Positions 9,957-22,255 of a stretch of DNA of 64,000 nucleotides are shown in pieces. This stretch comes from Phycomyces blakesleeanus NRRL 1555(-). Lineage: Eukaryota; Mucoromycota; Mucoromycetes; Mucorales; Phycomycetaceae. The notes below the pieces were generated by a model. It saw nothing but the letters and a program-made list of their open reading frames with translations. It was not told where the DNA came from and made no database searches. Location: contig NW_017265135.1 in NCBI RefSeq assembly GCF_001638985.1, positions 1,665,223 through 1,729,222 of the forward strand. The letters run 5' to 3'. A program made the position numbers and the translations under genes. Numbering within the stretch: position 1 is the stretch's first letter; the number at the start of each line of letters is the position of its first letter.

Positions 9957-12900
9957 TATTAATCTATTTGTTTGGTAGATATAGAAAGAAAGTGTTGAAT
10001 TAGGTAAAAGAAGTTGAATAGAAAATAGTTATGCTGATGTTTATATAGATTAAAAAAAATTGGGAACTTCGACATGGAATTGATTATTTCTTTTTATACT
10101 GACTTACCGGTCATCATTTGTATTAAGATATACTAGATTCAGTATCACTACACTAGAACACACTGGGTTACAATGCACACTAACACGAGGCTGAAAAGAC
10201 TTGTTTAGGAGGAATGGTCGAATACACCAGCATCTTCTGCAACCAGTTTAAAAATAACAGTAAGTCTATACCATTAATTGACCGCTGTACCTTCCCCGCA
10301 TATGACAATACTCTAGCTAAATAAATATATATTATAAGACTGCAAATGCATTTATGTACACACATCTAATCCCATTGTTCGTCCGGATTTTTTTTCTGTA
10401 CAATCAATTTATCTGTACGAAACTTGGATAACTTAAGAATAATATCTCCTTACCCAGTATGTAATTACTGTATAACTGCTCGACAGAGACAGTACACATT
10501 ACAATGTCCTTAACAAGACTGTTAACGAGGAGACATCAGTGCAGCAACCAAGGAACATTATAAATCTTATGAGTAGTGGGTTCACAAGATTATTATTTGA
10601 GGATGATATACTCATCTATAGTTTCTAATATTTGATTTTACTAATTTATTTTGTAATTTATTTTCATCTTGTTTCCCCAAATAAATGATAAAATAAGGGT
10701 TTATTCCGAATTATTTCATTTTCATATAAAATTTCATATTTGTCTCTTGTTTTTTTTTAATCTATATATTTTATATTTAATTTTTAATATTTAATACTTA
10801 ATATTTAATATTTATTTATTAATAAATTGGTCCATACTTGTCAGCTTACCTTGGAAGCGCCAATTGAGACCACACAAATAGAATCTACGCATCAATTAAA
10901 TATATATATATACAAATGACTTGTAATTGCCGAACAGTACTAACCGTCGTTTCTTTTCTTTTCTTTTTTTTTAGACCGAATATTCTTATTTAATCACATA
11001 TAATTTCCTTTATAGTATAAGAAAAGGATCATCTAAAGGTAATTTCCAAATATGAATCTACCGCGTCTTCAATAGGCTATATTACAACACCGCAAATAAT
11101 TTTCTGTTAATTTTTCTAGAAATAGAAATACATCGTGTCTTGGAAAACCAGAAAGAGTAAACCTTGTTTTTGGTTTTCTGATGCAAGCTTTAACATTCAT
11201 CAGGAATCGACATTAGATGATTCAAAGAATAACCTCTTTCTTTTACTCAAACGTTAAAGGAACTCCTTAGCCAGTAATAAAAGAGCTCGTAGAAGTATCC
11301 TACTCGTCCTTACTAGCCAATTATTCTGTATGTCAGAAATATGAGCTTTGACTAGGTACAAGCACGCCTTTTTTTTTAAAAAAAAAAAAACTTTCTGCGT
11401 ATCAGATAAAATAGAATGGTGCTTTAAAGAATGATAATTTCTCTTATCCAATGTATTAATTTATGTAATTATTGATTTTTGAATTATCATTATTATTAGA
11501 TTGTTATTAATCAGCAAATGCTATAATAGTACTTTGTAAAGATCACCTTTGAGGCGCTCATTAGTTAAACTTATAATAAAGGGATAGCTACAAAACATCT
11601 ATAGAAAAATGGAAGGTTTAATATATAATAATCAAGTTCACATATCATGCTTCCCTATATGGATATGAAACAGCCATTTTAGAGTGGGACATGAGTAAAA
11701 GTTATATGATAATCTATTTTGAGATATCTACAATTTATAGAAATAAATATTATCATTCTTATTAATAAAATATCTAGAGAATAAATAGGCTGAATATAAC
11801 AACCAACTTAAAGGAGGTGCCTGATGTGTAACTTATATATAATTGTCCCCGCCAAATTGACTATCATTATTCCGAGGAAGCAATCAATAGATAGTTTATC
11901 CTTCCAAGTTTCAATATATTTATTTTAATTCACAAAAGATATAGATATTAATCGAATTAATTAGAAATGCATGTAATGGTTTATGCAAAAGTAAATAGAT
12001 ATGTATCGTCAATTAACATTACCATTTTTTGGTATTACTGATATTAAATGATAACTAATGTAATGATATTCTCCTTTTCAAGTTCGATTCAATTAACTTT
12101 TACATAATTCAATTATATATGAATAAGAAATCAAGAATCAAGAAGTAAGAGCCAATGTAGCTTTTTTTGTGATCTAATCTAGAATTAGATATATACATCT
12201 ATAATATTCTTTCCTATACATCTATACAATAAATATGCAATAATTAGAAGGGTTATCGCTAGTATCTGGTTGATTTTACTAATTTTTCTAACCAAGTAAC
12301 TATAATACAATTTATGAGTCCACGCCTTATCAGTCAAAATTCTTTTGCCTATTTATCTAAACCATTCTCATTCCTTCACTTTATAGATAGGTTGTATTAA
12401 TTAGATTACCGAGCCCTTGCTTTAAATTATGTATAAAGTCTAACTCAAACTTTATTTGCCAAGAACCTGGAACAAGCATTTGATGCATTTTCAAATAACC
12501 AAAAAAAATATACATGCATACATATATATATATTCATGTTGTTTGGCACTTTGCTGAATAAAAAGCATTTATGTTCGTTACAAGCCTAACGTAGACTCAG
12601 GAGCGTACAACTACACTATGGTAAAAAAAATGGCGACTTTAGTAGCAGAATTTTACAGGCCTTTTCGGGGGTTTAAGGATGGGTGTGAGGTCGAGTTTCG
12701 AAAACCATCCCCTAGAATGACCTTTGAAACCGTCATTTTTTTCTGTAATGATCGTATTATTTTTTACAAAAGTTATATTCTTATATGAAACTGAATTTTA
12801 TAAGTGTATTATTCATCCTTGGTACAGAAACAAGGTTACCTTGTATCAATCTTTTTACTATATATATTTGCACTTTACTTAGAATTGCCTAGATTATGAC

Positions 12901-14075
12901 ATATTCTTCTTGTATGCTCGGTTCAAAGTACTGTAAGCAAAGAGCTGCTTACTTCTGCTTAGAGGTATATTCGTAAACAATTATTATAATGACAGTAAGC
13001 AGATATATAATTAATGAATTTATCCACTTTAGATCATCGAAGTTATTTTCTTTCTTTTTCTTCTTTTTTTTTAAAGAAAAAGATGTCCAGCCTATTATTC
13101 ATAAATAATAAGTCTATTTAGCAAATAAAGGGCTTCTTGCACTTATTGTAATATGCGTATGTCTCAAATCTATCAGTTTGTTATGTCTTTCTCTTTATGC
13201 GTAGTTCATTTTTAGACATTTCTGAAAACTAGGACCATTTCTTAATCTCAACGATATGGACTAAAGCAAAATGTGGATAGAAATTATGAGAGTTTTTTTA
13301 GCAATATATGTCAGCGTAGCCCTATTATTACTATTTATTGTAGATCTTGCCTCTACTAAGTATATACTATAAAGTTAAATTCAAGTAAGAGTGAGTATAT
13401 TATAACGTACTCTATGAAGCTGCCCTCAAATTAAGCTATTTTCTGGTGAGCGCTTTGACTTTCTACACCTTCCTTTATAAAGCCTGGCTGCTATATTTGA
13501 TTGACTTGAAATAAATGAGTTTAGTTTGTTTTTATATATATATATATATATATAACTTGCATTGCTTCAATAGTAATATTTACTAAAACTAAATTCTAAA
13601 AAAAAAATCTTTGAAAACTATATATTTTTTGTACATGTAGTCCTTGAATATATATTTCTAAACCAACGTATATAGCCCGTATATTTTAAATCGAGATATG
13701 TATATTAATATATAAAGTTTTACTGCTTGTATTATCGAATGCCAATTAAGATTATATACATATATCTTTAAAGATTTAGTATGTATTTTTGAAAAAAAAG
13801 TAAGCAAATTTTTGAAATATTTTTTTATCCTGGCTATTTTTAAGACAGTATAGACACCAAAAACCAATCGCGTTTTTCTTTTCCCTTGTAGTCTAAATTA
13901 TCAAATATATGCTCTACCAAAAGACTATGCGTATTCTAAAGCCTGTTATAAGTGTATATACTGTATTTATTGTATTTTATTGTATCTTATATGATTATGT
14001 ATATCTATAGACATGTATGGCGCTTTTACGCATATTATTTACTATATGTATTTCAATACACGCGCCAATATTCTG
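9957..14075. other. 4.1 kb AT-rich gene-free stretch
   Basis: No ORF with recognisable content on either strand. It holds a T(8)A(12)-type palindrome at about 11370-11391, several TA tracts (12526-12533, 13534-13553) and one short island of higher GC at about 12590-12740 with a GGATGG/CCATCC pair. A - strand 61-codon frame at 10180-10365 has mixed composition but no known domain. Nothing resembles a tRNA, a terminal inverted repeat or a reverse transcriptase. Confidence 0.5.
10041..10047 (-). promoter_or_regulatory. Possible TATA box for the 326-aa zinc-finger gene
   Basis: TATATAA on the - strand, 85 bp upstream of the ATG at 9956. Such motifs are common by chance in this AT-rich DNA, so this is only a position-based suggestion. 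Confidence 0.35.
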
Positions 14076-15731
14076 CTAGTTATTGTTAAGCAGCGACTGT
14101 GCTGCATCCGACCCAACTATAATTAACAGAAAATAAAAAAAAGAGTTTGTAAAGCAACTCTAGCTTTATAGATCTTTACAATAACTTTCTATATTCCTGT
14201 GACCTAAACTTACCTGTAGAGGCAAATCCAGAGATTGCCGCACTAAGAGTTACTTCACCAAGTCTAGATGCAAGTCCTGATAGTCGAGATGGCTCCTGGA
14301 CTTCTGTTGTAGAGTTATATGCGGGTACTTGATTACCATCAAAGCTTCCTTTATAGTCAGGTTGCTGCTGTTGCTGCTGTTGCTGTAATAATTGCTGCTG
14401 TAATTGTTGTATCTGTTGCTGTTGCAGCTGTTGAAACTGCTGTTGTTGTTGCTGAATAGATAATGGGTATGAGCCAGTATTCATATAAATTGATGTAGAT
14501 CCATTAGAAGAAAAGAGTGATCCAGGGATCTGAGGGGTCATTGGTGGAGTAATCATAGAACTTGGTCTTGAACTAGAGGTTAAACTGCTTGACAAAGGTA
14601 ATTAAAATAGCAATTTATGATGAAAGCATACACTCTATAAGACTTATTTTGATTATATCCATATACGTTACCTTTCCGGCTTTACTCTATTACGAGGAAA
14701 TATACCACTATTTCTACCAAGAGATCCCTGAGACCAGTCAGTATTTACTAAAAAGAAAAATTAGATTTGCATGCAAGAATATTTATGACAGAACATGGAC
14801 CATCTTTAGGGTTTATAGTATGAGTAAAAAAAAAGAACTTACTATGATCCGTAACTTGTATAATATCTCCTTTCTTGAACGTGAGGTGGATTGGCTTTGT
14901 TGCCACAAAGTCATATACGGCTACTACTCTACCTAGCGGTACTTTTGGTACAGGTCGGCTATATACAGGTGGAGGAGAGCTAGATGAGGTTTGGGGGCTT
15001 TGAACAAAGCTTTGCGTTTTGGTTTGAAGTGGAGATTGTACAGTATTTTGGATTGGCGATTGGACTGTGGGTTGGTAAAAATAAGGCGAAGGAATGTCGA
15101 TACTAGGTGTATTAGTCGCTTGATTGCCGAGTTGAGCTACAGGTTGAGCTACAGGTTGAGCTGTATTTTGAGTAGAAGGCTGTACAGGTAATTGGGATGT
15201 AGACTGTATATGAGATTGTAAAGGAGATGGAGAAGCAGATTGTGTATTAGATTGTAGAGGAGATTGAGATGCAGACTGAACAGTAGACTGCGCAGGAGAT
15301 TGTGGTAAAGGCTGAACAGTAGACTGTGCAGGAGATTGTGGTAAAGGCTGAACAGTAGACTGTGCAAGAGGCTTGGATACAGGAAGCACATTATACTGTG
15401 TAGGAGACTTTGTTACGAGCTGTGTGGTAGATTGTACAGGAGATTGGGTTGCAGGCTGTACACTAGGTGAAGATGGTAGTGTATTATCTGCTTTTTCTAC
15501 CAGCTGTTTTGTATGCTGCTCTACCGGTTCATCTTTTGTGTGTGGAACATGCTTAATTATAGGCTCAACGATCGGTTGTGGAGGAAGAGACTTATCAAAT
15601 TGGGCATATAGCATGGCAATTATATCATCAAAAGTCTTTTTATCGATGCATTGACGTTGTTGCAGTAGGCCAAGGTTGCTGATTGTTGACACAAGTAAAT
15701 GTTTGTTCACGATAAGGTCACTTTCACTCAT
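14076..15731 (-). CDS. SH3-domain protein with polyQ tract, Lsb1/Pin3-like, 459 aa
   Basis: Four exons: 15731-14843, 14747-14672 (76 bp), 14587-14214, 14116-14076; introns of 95, 84 and 97 bp, all GT-AG. The acceptor of exon 3 is a NAGNAG type (AAGCAG), so 14584 is an alternative start. Order of parts: N-terminal helical region (residues 1-50), a long Gln/Ser/Pro/Thr-rich linker built from 12-residue repeats of the type PLPQSPAQSTVQ (about 80-260), an SH3 domain (about 268-320: AVYDFVA, KKGDIIQV, DWSQGSLG, SGIFPRNRV), a Ser/Thr/Pro segment, a polyQ tract (367-397), and a C-terminal LSAAISGFASTGVGSDAAQS tail. The N-terminal helix, SH3, Q-rich region and the GSD-containing tail match the layout of yeast Lsb1/Pin3, which bind Las17/WASP at actin patches. 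The role in actin regulation is therefore inferred from the family. Paralogue of the next gene upstream (18704). Confidence 0.8.
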
Positions 15732-17550
15732 ACTGATGAAAATAAATGGGAGATTTAGTAAATGTGATTCCTTGAAAAAAGAATCAAAGAGGGCGAGTTC
15801 AACACTTTTTGGTTGATTTTATAGTGTCCAACGTATGTCTGATTAATGAGCTGGGTACAAAAGAAAACTTAACGAACTGATGGTTTTTAATTGTCTTAAC
15901 GGTTTAGGCTGACTTGACTTTATTATTGATTTATATATATGTGGGAGTATCGGGGCCTCATGCCTGAACACTTTTTAGCAATGAAGAGGCGTACAGTGGG
16001 AGTACAAGATATCACGACGACTTTCTTTTGCTAAACAAAGAATACTCAAGAGAAAAACAGATACGATGAGTCATGCTTAATGGTTCTCTACACGCTCTTG
16101 TAGCTAAGAAGAACCTCAACAAAAAAGCGACAATAGTGAAGTAAGTATTATTTAACAATATATCTTTTTTTTTGTATAGGTTTCTACTGAAGTATACAGT
16201 ATGCAAAAATTTTGTAATATTACATATATAGTATAAGCTGATAAAGGCTCTTTTATACGTTCGAATGTAAAGTTGTAACAAAATTTATATGGCTGTTCTT
16301 AAGTTTGCGTGCTTTACTTCACATTTACTCTGGATTCAATATGTTTGTACTTTGGTTGGGTGATACAGTTATTGCGGTACAAATTATCTGACATTTAAAC
16401 TCATGTACCTAACGTTTGAACCCTAAATGATACTCTCCTTTATTTTCAAAAGACATATCAATTATCAGCCAAGTGAACAAGTAATTGTCTCTGGTTATTA
16501 AGCTATAATAGACGATTCAAGACTATCCATTTGAGCCATATATAAAATAGAAAAATAATAATAATAATAATAATAAATAAATAAAAAATAAAACCATCGC
16601 CAACTGAAATTTAAAGATACTATTTAAGTACCTAAGGCGCCGTACAATATTTTATACTTCCGAACAATTTGTACCATGAGTACCGACCATTGAGAGATGA
16701 TCCATTACGCTGATCACTATCCAACATTGGTTGTACGAGTACGATATACTGGTATCAGAAGATTTTCTTTTAGGAATCCCAAAGATGTGGTATAAGCAAA
16801 TACACGAATAACAATTTGCTGGTATGACAGGAAATGTATAGCTTATTTTTCTGTTTCCTGCAAACCCAAGCATATGTAGTAAAACAAAATCATGGATATG
16901 CTATATCAAATTGAAAATTGAAAAAAAAACACACACACAAAGAGATAAGCACCGTAATTGTTATCATTAAAATTGTACGGTTCCGATAGTTTAGCCAGTA
17001 TAAAACAAGACAAAAATAGAAGTGATGTTTAGAGAAGATTGTATTCCAAAAAGAAAAGAAAAACTGATTTAGTGTTTCTCTTCCTTTTTTTCTCAACTGA
17101 CGTATGAGGGTACACTGCATAAAGTAGTACTAAAAATACGTTGATGGTGTATCAAACTCCTTGTCATACTTCCGCAGCATCAGTAAGAAGAAGATGGAAA
17201 TTAATAATGTGCTGATCTACCAAATTAAAGCATAGTCTGTGTGCGAATAAGTAGAGAGAGAGAGAGAAAGAGAGAGTAAGAATAAGAGATAGAAAGAAAA
17301 AAAGAACAATTCAAATATAACCTATTTTGGCCTGTAAAACACCCTAAAAGTAAATAAAAAGAAACAATGACTGATCGGTCGCTTGCTTGCTTGATTAGGA
17401 TATTTTAATGGACGAATTGAGAAAGTGGATGACATTAATATCAGCTCCAATAACATAAACAGTAAAATGATATGTATTTGTATATATGTATAACATATTG
17501 AAGGTTATGTGAACTAAAGTAATAGCAATTATTATACTTGGAACTATTGT
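15732..17550. other. Spacer between the two SH3 paralogues
   Basis: 1.8 kb with no supported gene. It contains an (AAT)n tract at 16553-16580, a GA-rich tract at 17252-17300 and a mixed-composition 73-codon - strand frame at 16652-16873 that I do not recognise. Confidence 0.45.
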
Positions 17551-18704
17551 TTAAAACAATCCATACGTTGCTCCACCTGTTACTAAATAGAGGGTGAGTA
17601 GAGTATTAAAAACATTATTGACCAGTACAATAAACTTACAATTACCCACGAGGCCTGATACTGCTGCATTCACAACAGTTCCAAGGATCTTTGATTTAGT
17701 AGAAGATGTTGTGGGATCTGGTACTTGTGAATATATAGGATTTGTAGCACCACTGTTACTACTATTCAAGATCTCGGCTATTTTTTGCTGTACCATCTGT
17801 TGCTGTTCTTCAAATTGATTTTGTTGTTGAACTTGGGTAATTTGATTTATGCTGTTCATTGTACTGATGTACTATAGTATATAAAGACTGTTATTAACTC
17901 CATTGAAGCAATGATCTATGGAACCTATCATGTATTTACACTGGGCATAAGAGCAAGGTTTTGTTGGGCCATCTTCTGGATCTCATTCATGTATTGAATT
18001 CGATCAAACTGATTTTGTGTTCCAGACAAATTTTCCACGCCACTAAGCGGAGAGCTGTACATATCAGGATTAAAATAGAACTGTGTACCATGACCAGTGC
18101 CAAAGTTTGGAAACATGGGCAGCGTTGTAGGGGCTGGTACTGCGGCAGGTCTTGGAGGCGTTTCTGGAGCTGGATTACTGGTGTTATGAGGTACAAATGT
18201 ACTTCAAACGTGCAAATGAAAATAATAATAATAAAAAAACTAAAATCGTTAGACTCTGGACGCCAAAAGACTTTGATGCACAAGGTTTATAAAGATTATA
18301 CCTACCCCATGGGCTCGACGTAGTTTTTAGGGAATATTCCATTTACACTGTTGGCAGTGCCACACCACTCATAAGGATTGACTAAAGAAGTTTATATATA
18401 AAAATGGAGAACATCAAGCAAAAATAGCGCGTTTATACCAGAAAAAATAAGCATGTGAAAGCATCGTAAGTTTACCATGCTTTGTTACTTGAATAAGGTC
18501 CCCCTTTCTAAAAGATATCTCTAGTGGAGACTGTGCAGTATAATCATATAATGCTCGTGCTATACCAATAGGTATATCTATAGCTAATTCACGTAAAACA
18601 CTCGCTGGTGGAGACGGAGGACATGGTGGGGGAGGCGATTCTGGCAATTCTGTGGGATATGGTGAATATTGTGAGTATGTCGAATAAGAGTAACGGTTAT
18701 CCAT
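17551..18704 (-). CDS. SH3-domain protein, paralogue of the neighbouring Lsb1/Pin3-like gene, about 276 aa
   Basis: Five exons: 18704-18476, 18381-18306 (76 bp), 18201-17940, 17871-17640, 17582-17551; introns of 94, 104, 68 and 57 bp. The last exon could also start at 17576 (second AG 6 bp on), giving 274 aa. The SH3 domain is at about residues 47-103 (ARALYDYTAQ, RKGDLIQV, EWCG, NGIFPKNYVEP), preceded by a Pro-rich stretch (PESPPPPCPPSPP). A Gln/Asn/Met-rich region follows, then a C-terminal tail KILGTVVNAAVSGLVG ending in ATYGLF that parallels the tail of the other paralogue. The first intron interrupts the SH3 domain at the same codon and phase as in the gene at 15731, and the next exon is 76 bp in both: clear tandem duplication. 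It lacks the N-terminal helical region and the long SPQ repeats of its neighbour. Role by family: binding proline motifs in actin-patch proteins. Confidence 0.78.
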
Positions 18705-21261
18705 TAATAAAAATTTCTTTTTTGATTGTTTTTTGTATCAATATTATATATTATTGTTGTTGAAAAAAAAAAGCTTTGAGTCTGTGGTATATCAGAAGAA
18801 AGGAAATTCAATAAGCACTTTGAGGTAATGAATTAATTAAATATTAAGATCTGTAGTAGCAAGTGATAATAAGAAGAATAAGAAGAGTACGATAGAACAT
18901 AGTATTTTAGGTTATATCTATCCAAAGGATGGTTTTCTCAAAAACAAACATAAGTTTGATATCCGCACACACACGTTTCGTGCGTGAGCGAGAAAGTGAG
19001 AAATAAACGAATCAAATAATATGTCTCTATTCCACAATACTATGTATTCATTAAATTCCAATTGGTTTATTAATGGATATAAGAGGCATGTGCATGCCAC
19101 AAATACCTTTGTACCTCTTGTAAGCCATTTTAAGACGAGGGCTTTTATTGGATATGTCATCAGTTGAAGTATTCCTAAGGTGCGTGTGTATATGTGTGTT
19201 TATTATTTATTGTAGTAATAAGCACAATGATTTTTATCTGGCTATTTTAATATTTTATTTGTGATATACTGCTCCTCAGAATATTCTTGATTTACCATCA
19301 AAGGCTTGCCTGTCAAATACTACACGAAAAGAAAAAAAAGGGTGATTTCAAGGGCGATTATAGGGGTCTCTATTCGTTTATGGAAATTAATAAGTCTCCG
19401 TTTTATTGCGGATGTAACACTGAGTATTAATGTTATGATTTATAAACCCAGGCGCGTACACTATATTTAGCCAATAGAATATCATATTTTAGCTTATTAA
19501 TATCACCTTATTAACGAATGGAAATCGTAGAGTTCTGGATTATTTTACATTTAAGCCAATAGCTCTTCTTAAAGTCGTTAATCTATACCTTTTTTTTTTT
19601 AAGGTACCTCTACCCACCTTTGCATATGTTTAACAAATGCATGATGTTTTATAGTGAAATATTTTTATTTGTGCTTTTATTACGAAGTAAAATAGCAGGA
19701 TAGCAATAAAAAAATATATATGAAGAAGACTTGTTACTTTATTTTTTATTGATAAATTCAGTTAAAGTTTAATTAAAATATACGTCTTTATAAGCTACTG
19801 GGTATCGCTTTGCCTAAAAATCAGACAAAATGTGTGTTTAATCATCACAGGAACTGTAGTTATATATATTTTATTTATTAAACGTGTGTATGTAAGTTTA
19901 GCTTGTAAGATTTTGAGACAATGTATTGTACTTTGAAGGTATTTTAATAAGTCTCTGACCCAATATTGTTATCTTTCAAAAGTCGTGAAATATGTACCAG
20001 TTATTTAATATTATATAGAACCTCCAAATCTTATTAACAATAATAATAGAGAAAATATAAAGAGAAATAAGTTGCAGAATAAAAAAAAATACTATTAACA
20101 GATAGGAGTGTTTGTGTTAAAGGCAAAGATGTGGTATACACACCTTAGTTGAGTGAAATGTAGACTCCACAACCAAACTCTGGTTCATTTTTTTTAATGA
20201 ATCTGGAAAGCTAATGATCTCCGGGGCTGTTACAGACCAGGAATTTGAATGACAAGAGATTTTAGTAGTAAAATATATAAGCATATTATTCTATCTCTTT
20301 AATAAATAAAAACTTTCACAGTATCTACTTTTCCCAATATTGAGATACCAACATATAAGAAGAAATCCTAAATACCTAGAGATACATGTTCAGGTTAAGG
20401 ATGTATGACCATGGCTTGTCTAACTTTCTATTCGATTTCTTTTTTTTTAATCAAGCAAAAGCAGTTCACCATTTATTACGCGTTCAAGATAGTGTTTTGC
20501 CTACACAAAGTTTAATCAGAAAATATGGCACGATATATTAGATTTTTCTTTTCTTTTGGGATATCATAGTGTAGTGCAATATCTGTTAAAGTGTAAAGTC
20601 AAAATACAAGGCTTATGAACTTTGTAGCAACTATTTGAGTACAAGGTGTAATATAGACATAGTCTGCCTATCAGCCGTGATATGCATCTAATTTACTAGA
20701 AGAAAAGAGAGGCAGAGAAAGATATATAAAATATTGGAAATATATGTTAAAAATTTATAATATTTTATTTGAGAATAAAAGGAATTGTTTGTATATATTT
20801 TTATTTAGGTGTCAAAATGATCAAAATCTTGTTGTAATAGTGAACAGACCTTGCAAATGACTTTCTGGTAATAGTATATTAATAGTCTGCTTAAAAATGC
20901 TTCAACTCTTTATTATGCTGGTAGGATTGCATAATGTATTAATTAAATATTACCCATTTTTGCTTAATTAGCTGTATATATATATTAAAAGAGCCTTTTT
21001 TTTTTTACATTGATAGTGAAACATTTAATTGATTACTGTGAATTATAATTAGTAATATACTATTATTTTGTGTGCTTTTGTTTATTTTATTTTTTTGTGC
21101 TGATATGAGTCAAGGAAAAAAGAAACCTCCAGACTTCCGTCTGTTGCTATGTTTAACTCACCGATTTGCGTATAGAGCTTGCTCATCATTTTGGTACAGA
21201 TGTATAAAATAATGATAATATTTTTCTATATTGATGCCTTCCTTTGAGTTCCAGGGGTTTA
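18705..21261. other. AT-rich region without a confirmed gene; possible upstream exon near its end
   Basis: No recognisable gene in 2.5 kb. At 21105-21193 there is an ATG-started frame (MSQGKKKPPDFRLLL) ending at a GTACAG donor whose phase (2) fits an acceptor TTCCAG ending at 21254. If used, it would add about 30 residues to the zinc-finger protein starting at 21262. The joined frame is open, but the peptide is not characteristic, so I keep it as an alternative only. Confidence 0.4.
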
Positions 21262-22255
21262 ATGAATAATAATAAAGTTTTACCTTTGTCTCAAGGAGTA
21301 CCAGAATTAAGAAGAAAAGAAAAGGCGGGTGGGTCGTCCTGGCCTGACAAGGCCAAGGGCGTGCTTAAGCCCCAATCTACCGAAAAAAACACAGATGGTT
21401 CAAAAGGTAAAGATAAAGATAACAAAATTCTTCAATTATTCTTACTCACTAATTGGCACCTTAATTGATGTTTGATATGCCATTATTCTAGATGAAGATA
21501 GACAAGTTCCTGACAATGGGCAAGATTGCCCCAGAAGCCCTGTTCACCTCCACGATTTTTCTTTATACCGTCATCCATTTAGCAGCAATCCTTGTCAGTC
21601 TGATTTTGATGCTGCACATCAGCTTCTTACAGCTGAACTAAAAAAAGAAGATGAAGACCCTTGTGCTGGGGAGTATTGGTTGGATATTCACTTGAGACAA
21701 TACTCTTTTCCATCGGATGTGCATTCCAATACACCTGTAAACCACGAGATGCAAGAATCCTCTGTTCAAAGCCAAGATTTATGCTCTAAGGAGAATACCC
21801 ATATTTCACTTCTTTCTGAATCATCGAAGAGCCATACAATATCGCCAATCCCTTTTGAAATTTTTCGATCTCTTCAGGAATTCAAAAAGGCACTATTTGA
21901 TTTTCTCCATTTCGAACTGTTTACCCAAGAAAGAAGAAAAGAATTGGTGGAGCACTATAAGAATATCTGTAAGCCCAAGAACAAGAATAGTAGTGTCATA
22001 TGCCCAAACCCCAATTGCTTCAAGAGGCTAGGCCGATGGTATCAATTAGATGTGCATCTCAAGAGCCACTTCGGCATAGGGCACTTCTCCTGTTCATACG
22101 AAGACTGCAAGAAGATATTCGCAAGCCAAGAAATTATGAAGCGACATTTAAAAAGTGTACACGAAAAAAAACTATACCAGTGCGATGGCTGTTATAAGAG
22201 CTATAACCGAAAAGATGAGTTGACACGACATTCAAAACGCCACAATAATCTGTAA
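21262..22255 (+). CDS. C2H2 zinc-finger protein with three fingers, 302 aa
   Basis: Two exons, 21262-21406 and 21492-22255, separated by an 85-bp intron (GTAAAG ... TTCTAG, phase 1). ATG at 21262 is the first ATG in the exon; an extra upstream exon at 21105-21193 is possible and would splice in frame. The N-terminus is basic/polar (PELRRKEKAGG), the middle acidic (AELKKEDEDP), and the C-terminal 85 residues contain three fingers: CPNPNCFKRLGRWYQLDVHLKSH, CSYEDCKKIFASQEIMKRHLKSVH and CDGCYKSYNRKDELTRHSKRH. The first two have C-x4-C spacing and the third C-x2-C, with HSKRH as the final His pair. The arrangement is that of a sequence-specific fungal transcription factor; target genes are unknown. 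It is a different finger type from the genes at 4749 and 9956, although all three place their fingers at the very C-terminus. Confidence 0.85.

Noticed and set aside
15149..15391. 80-aa ORF with HSLLFSLYHN repeats
   Set aside because: Frame-shifted shadow of the SPQ repeats of the SH3 gene on the same strand.
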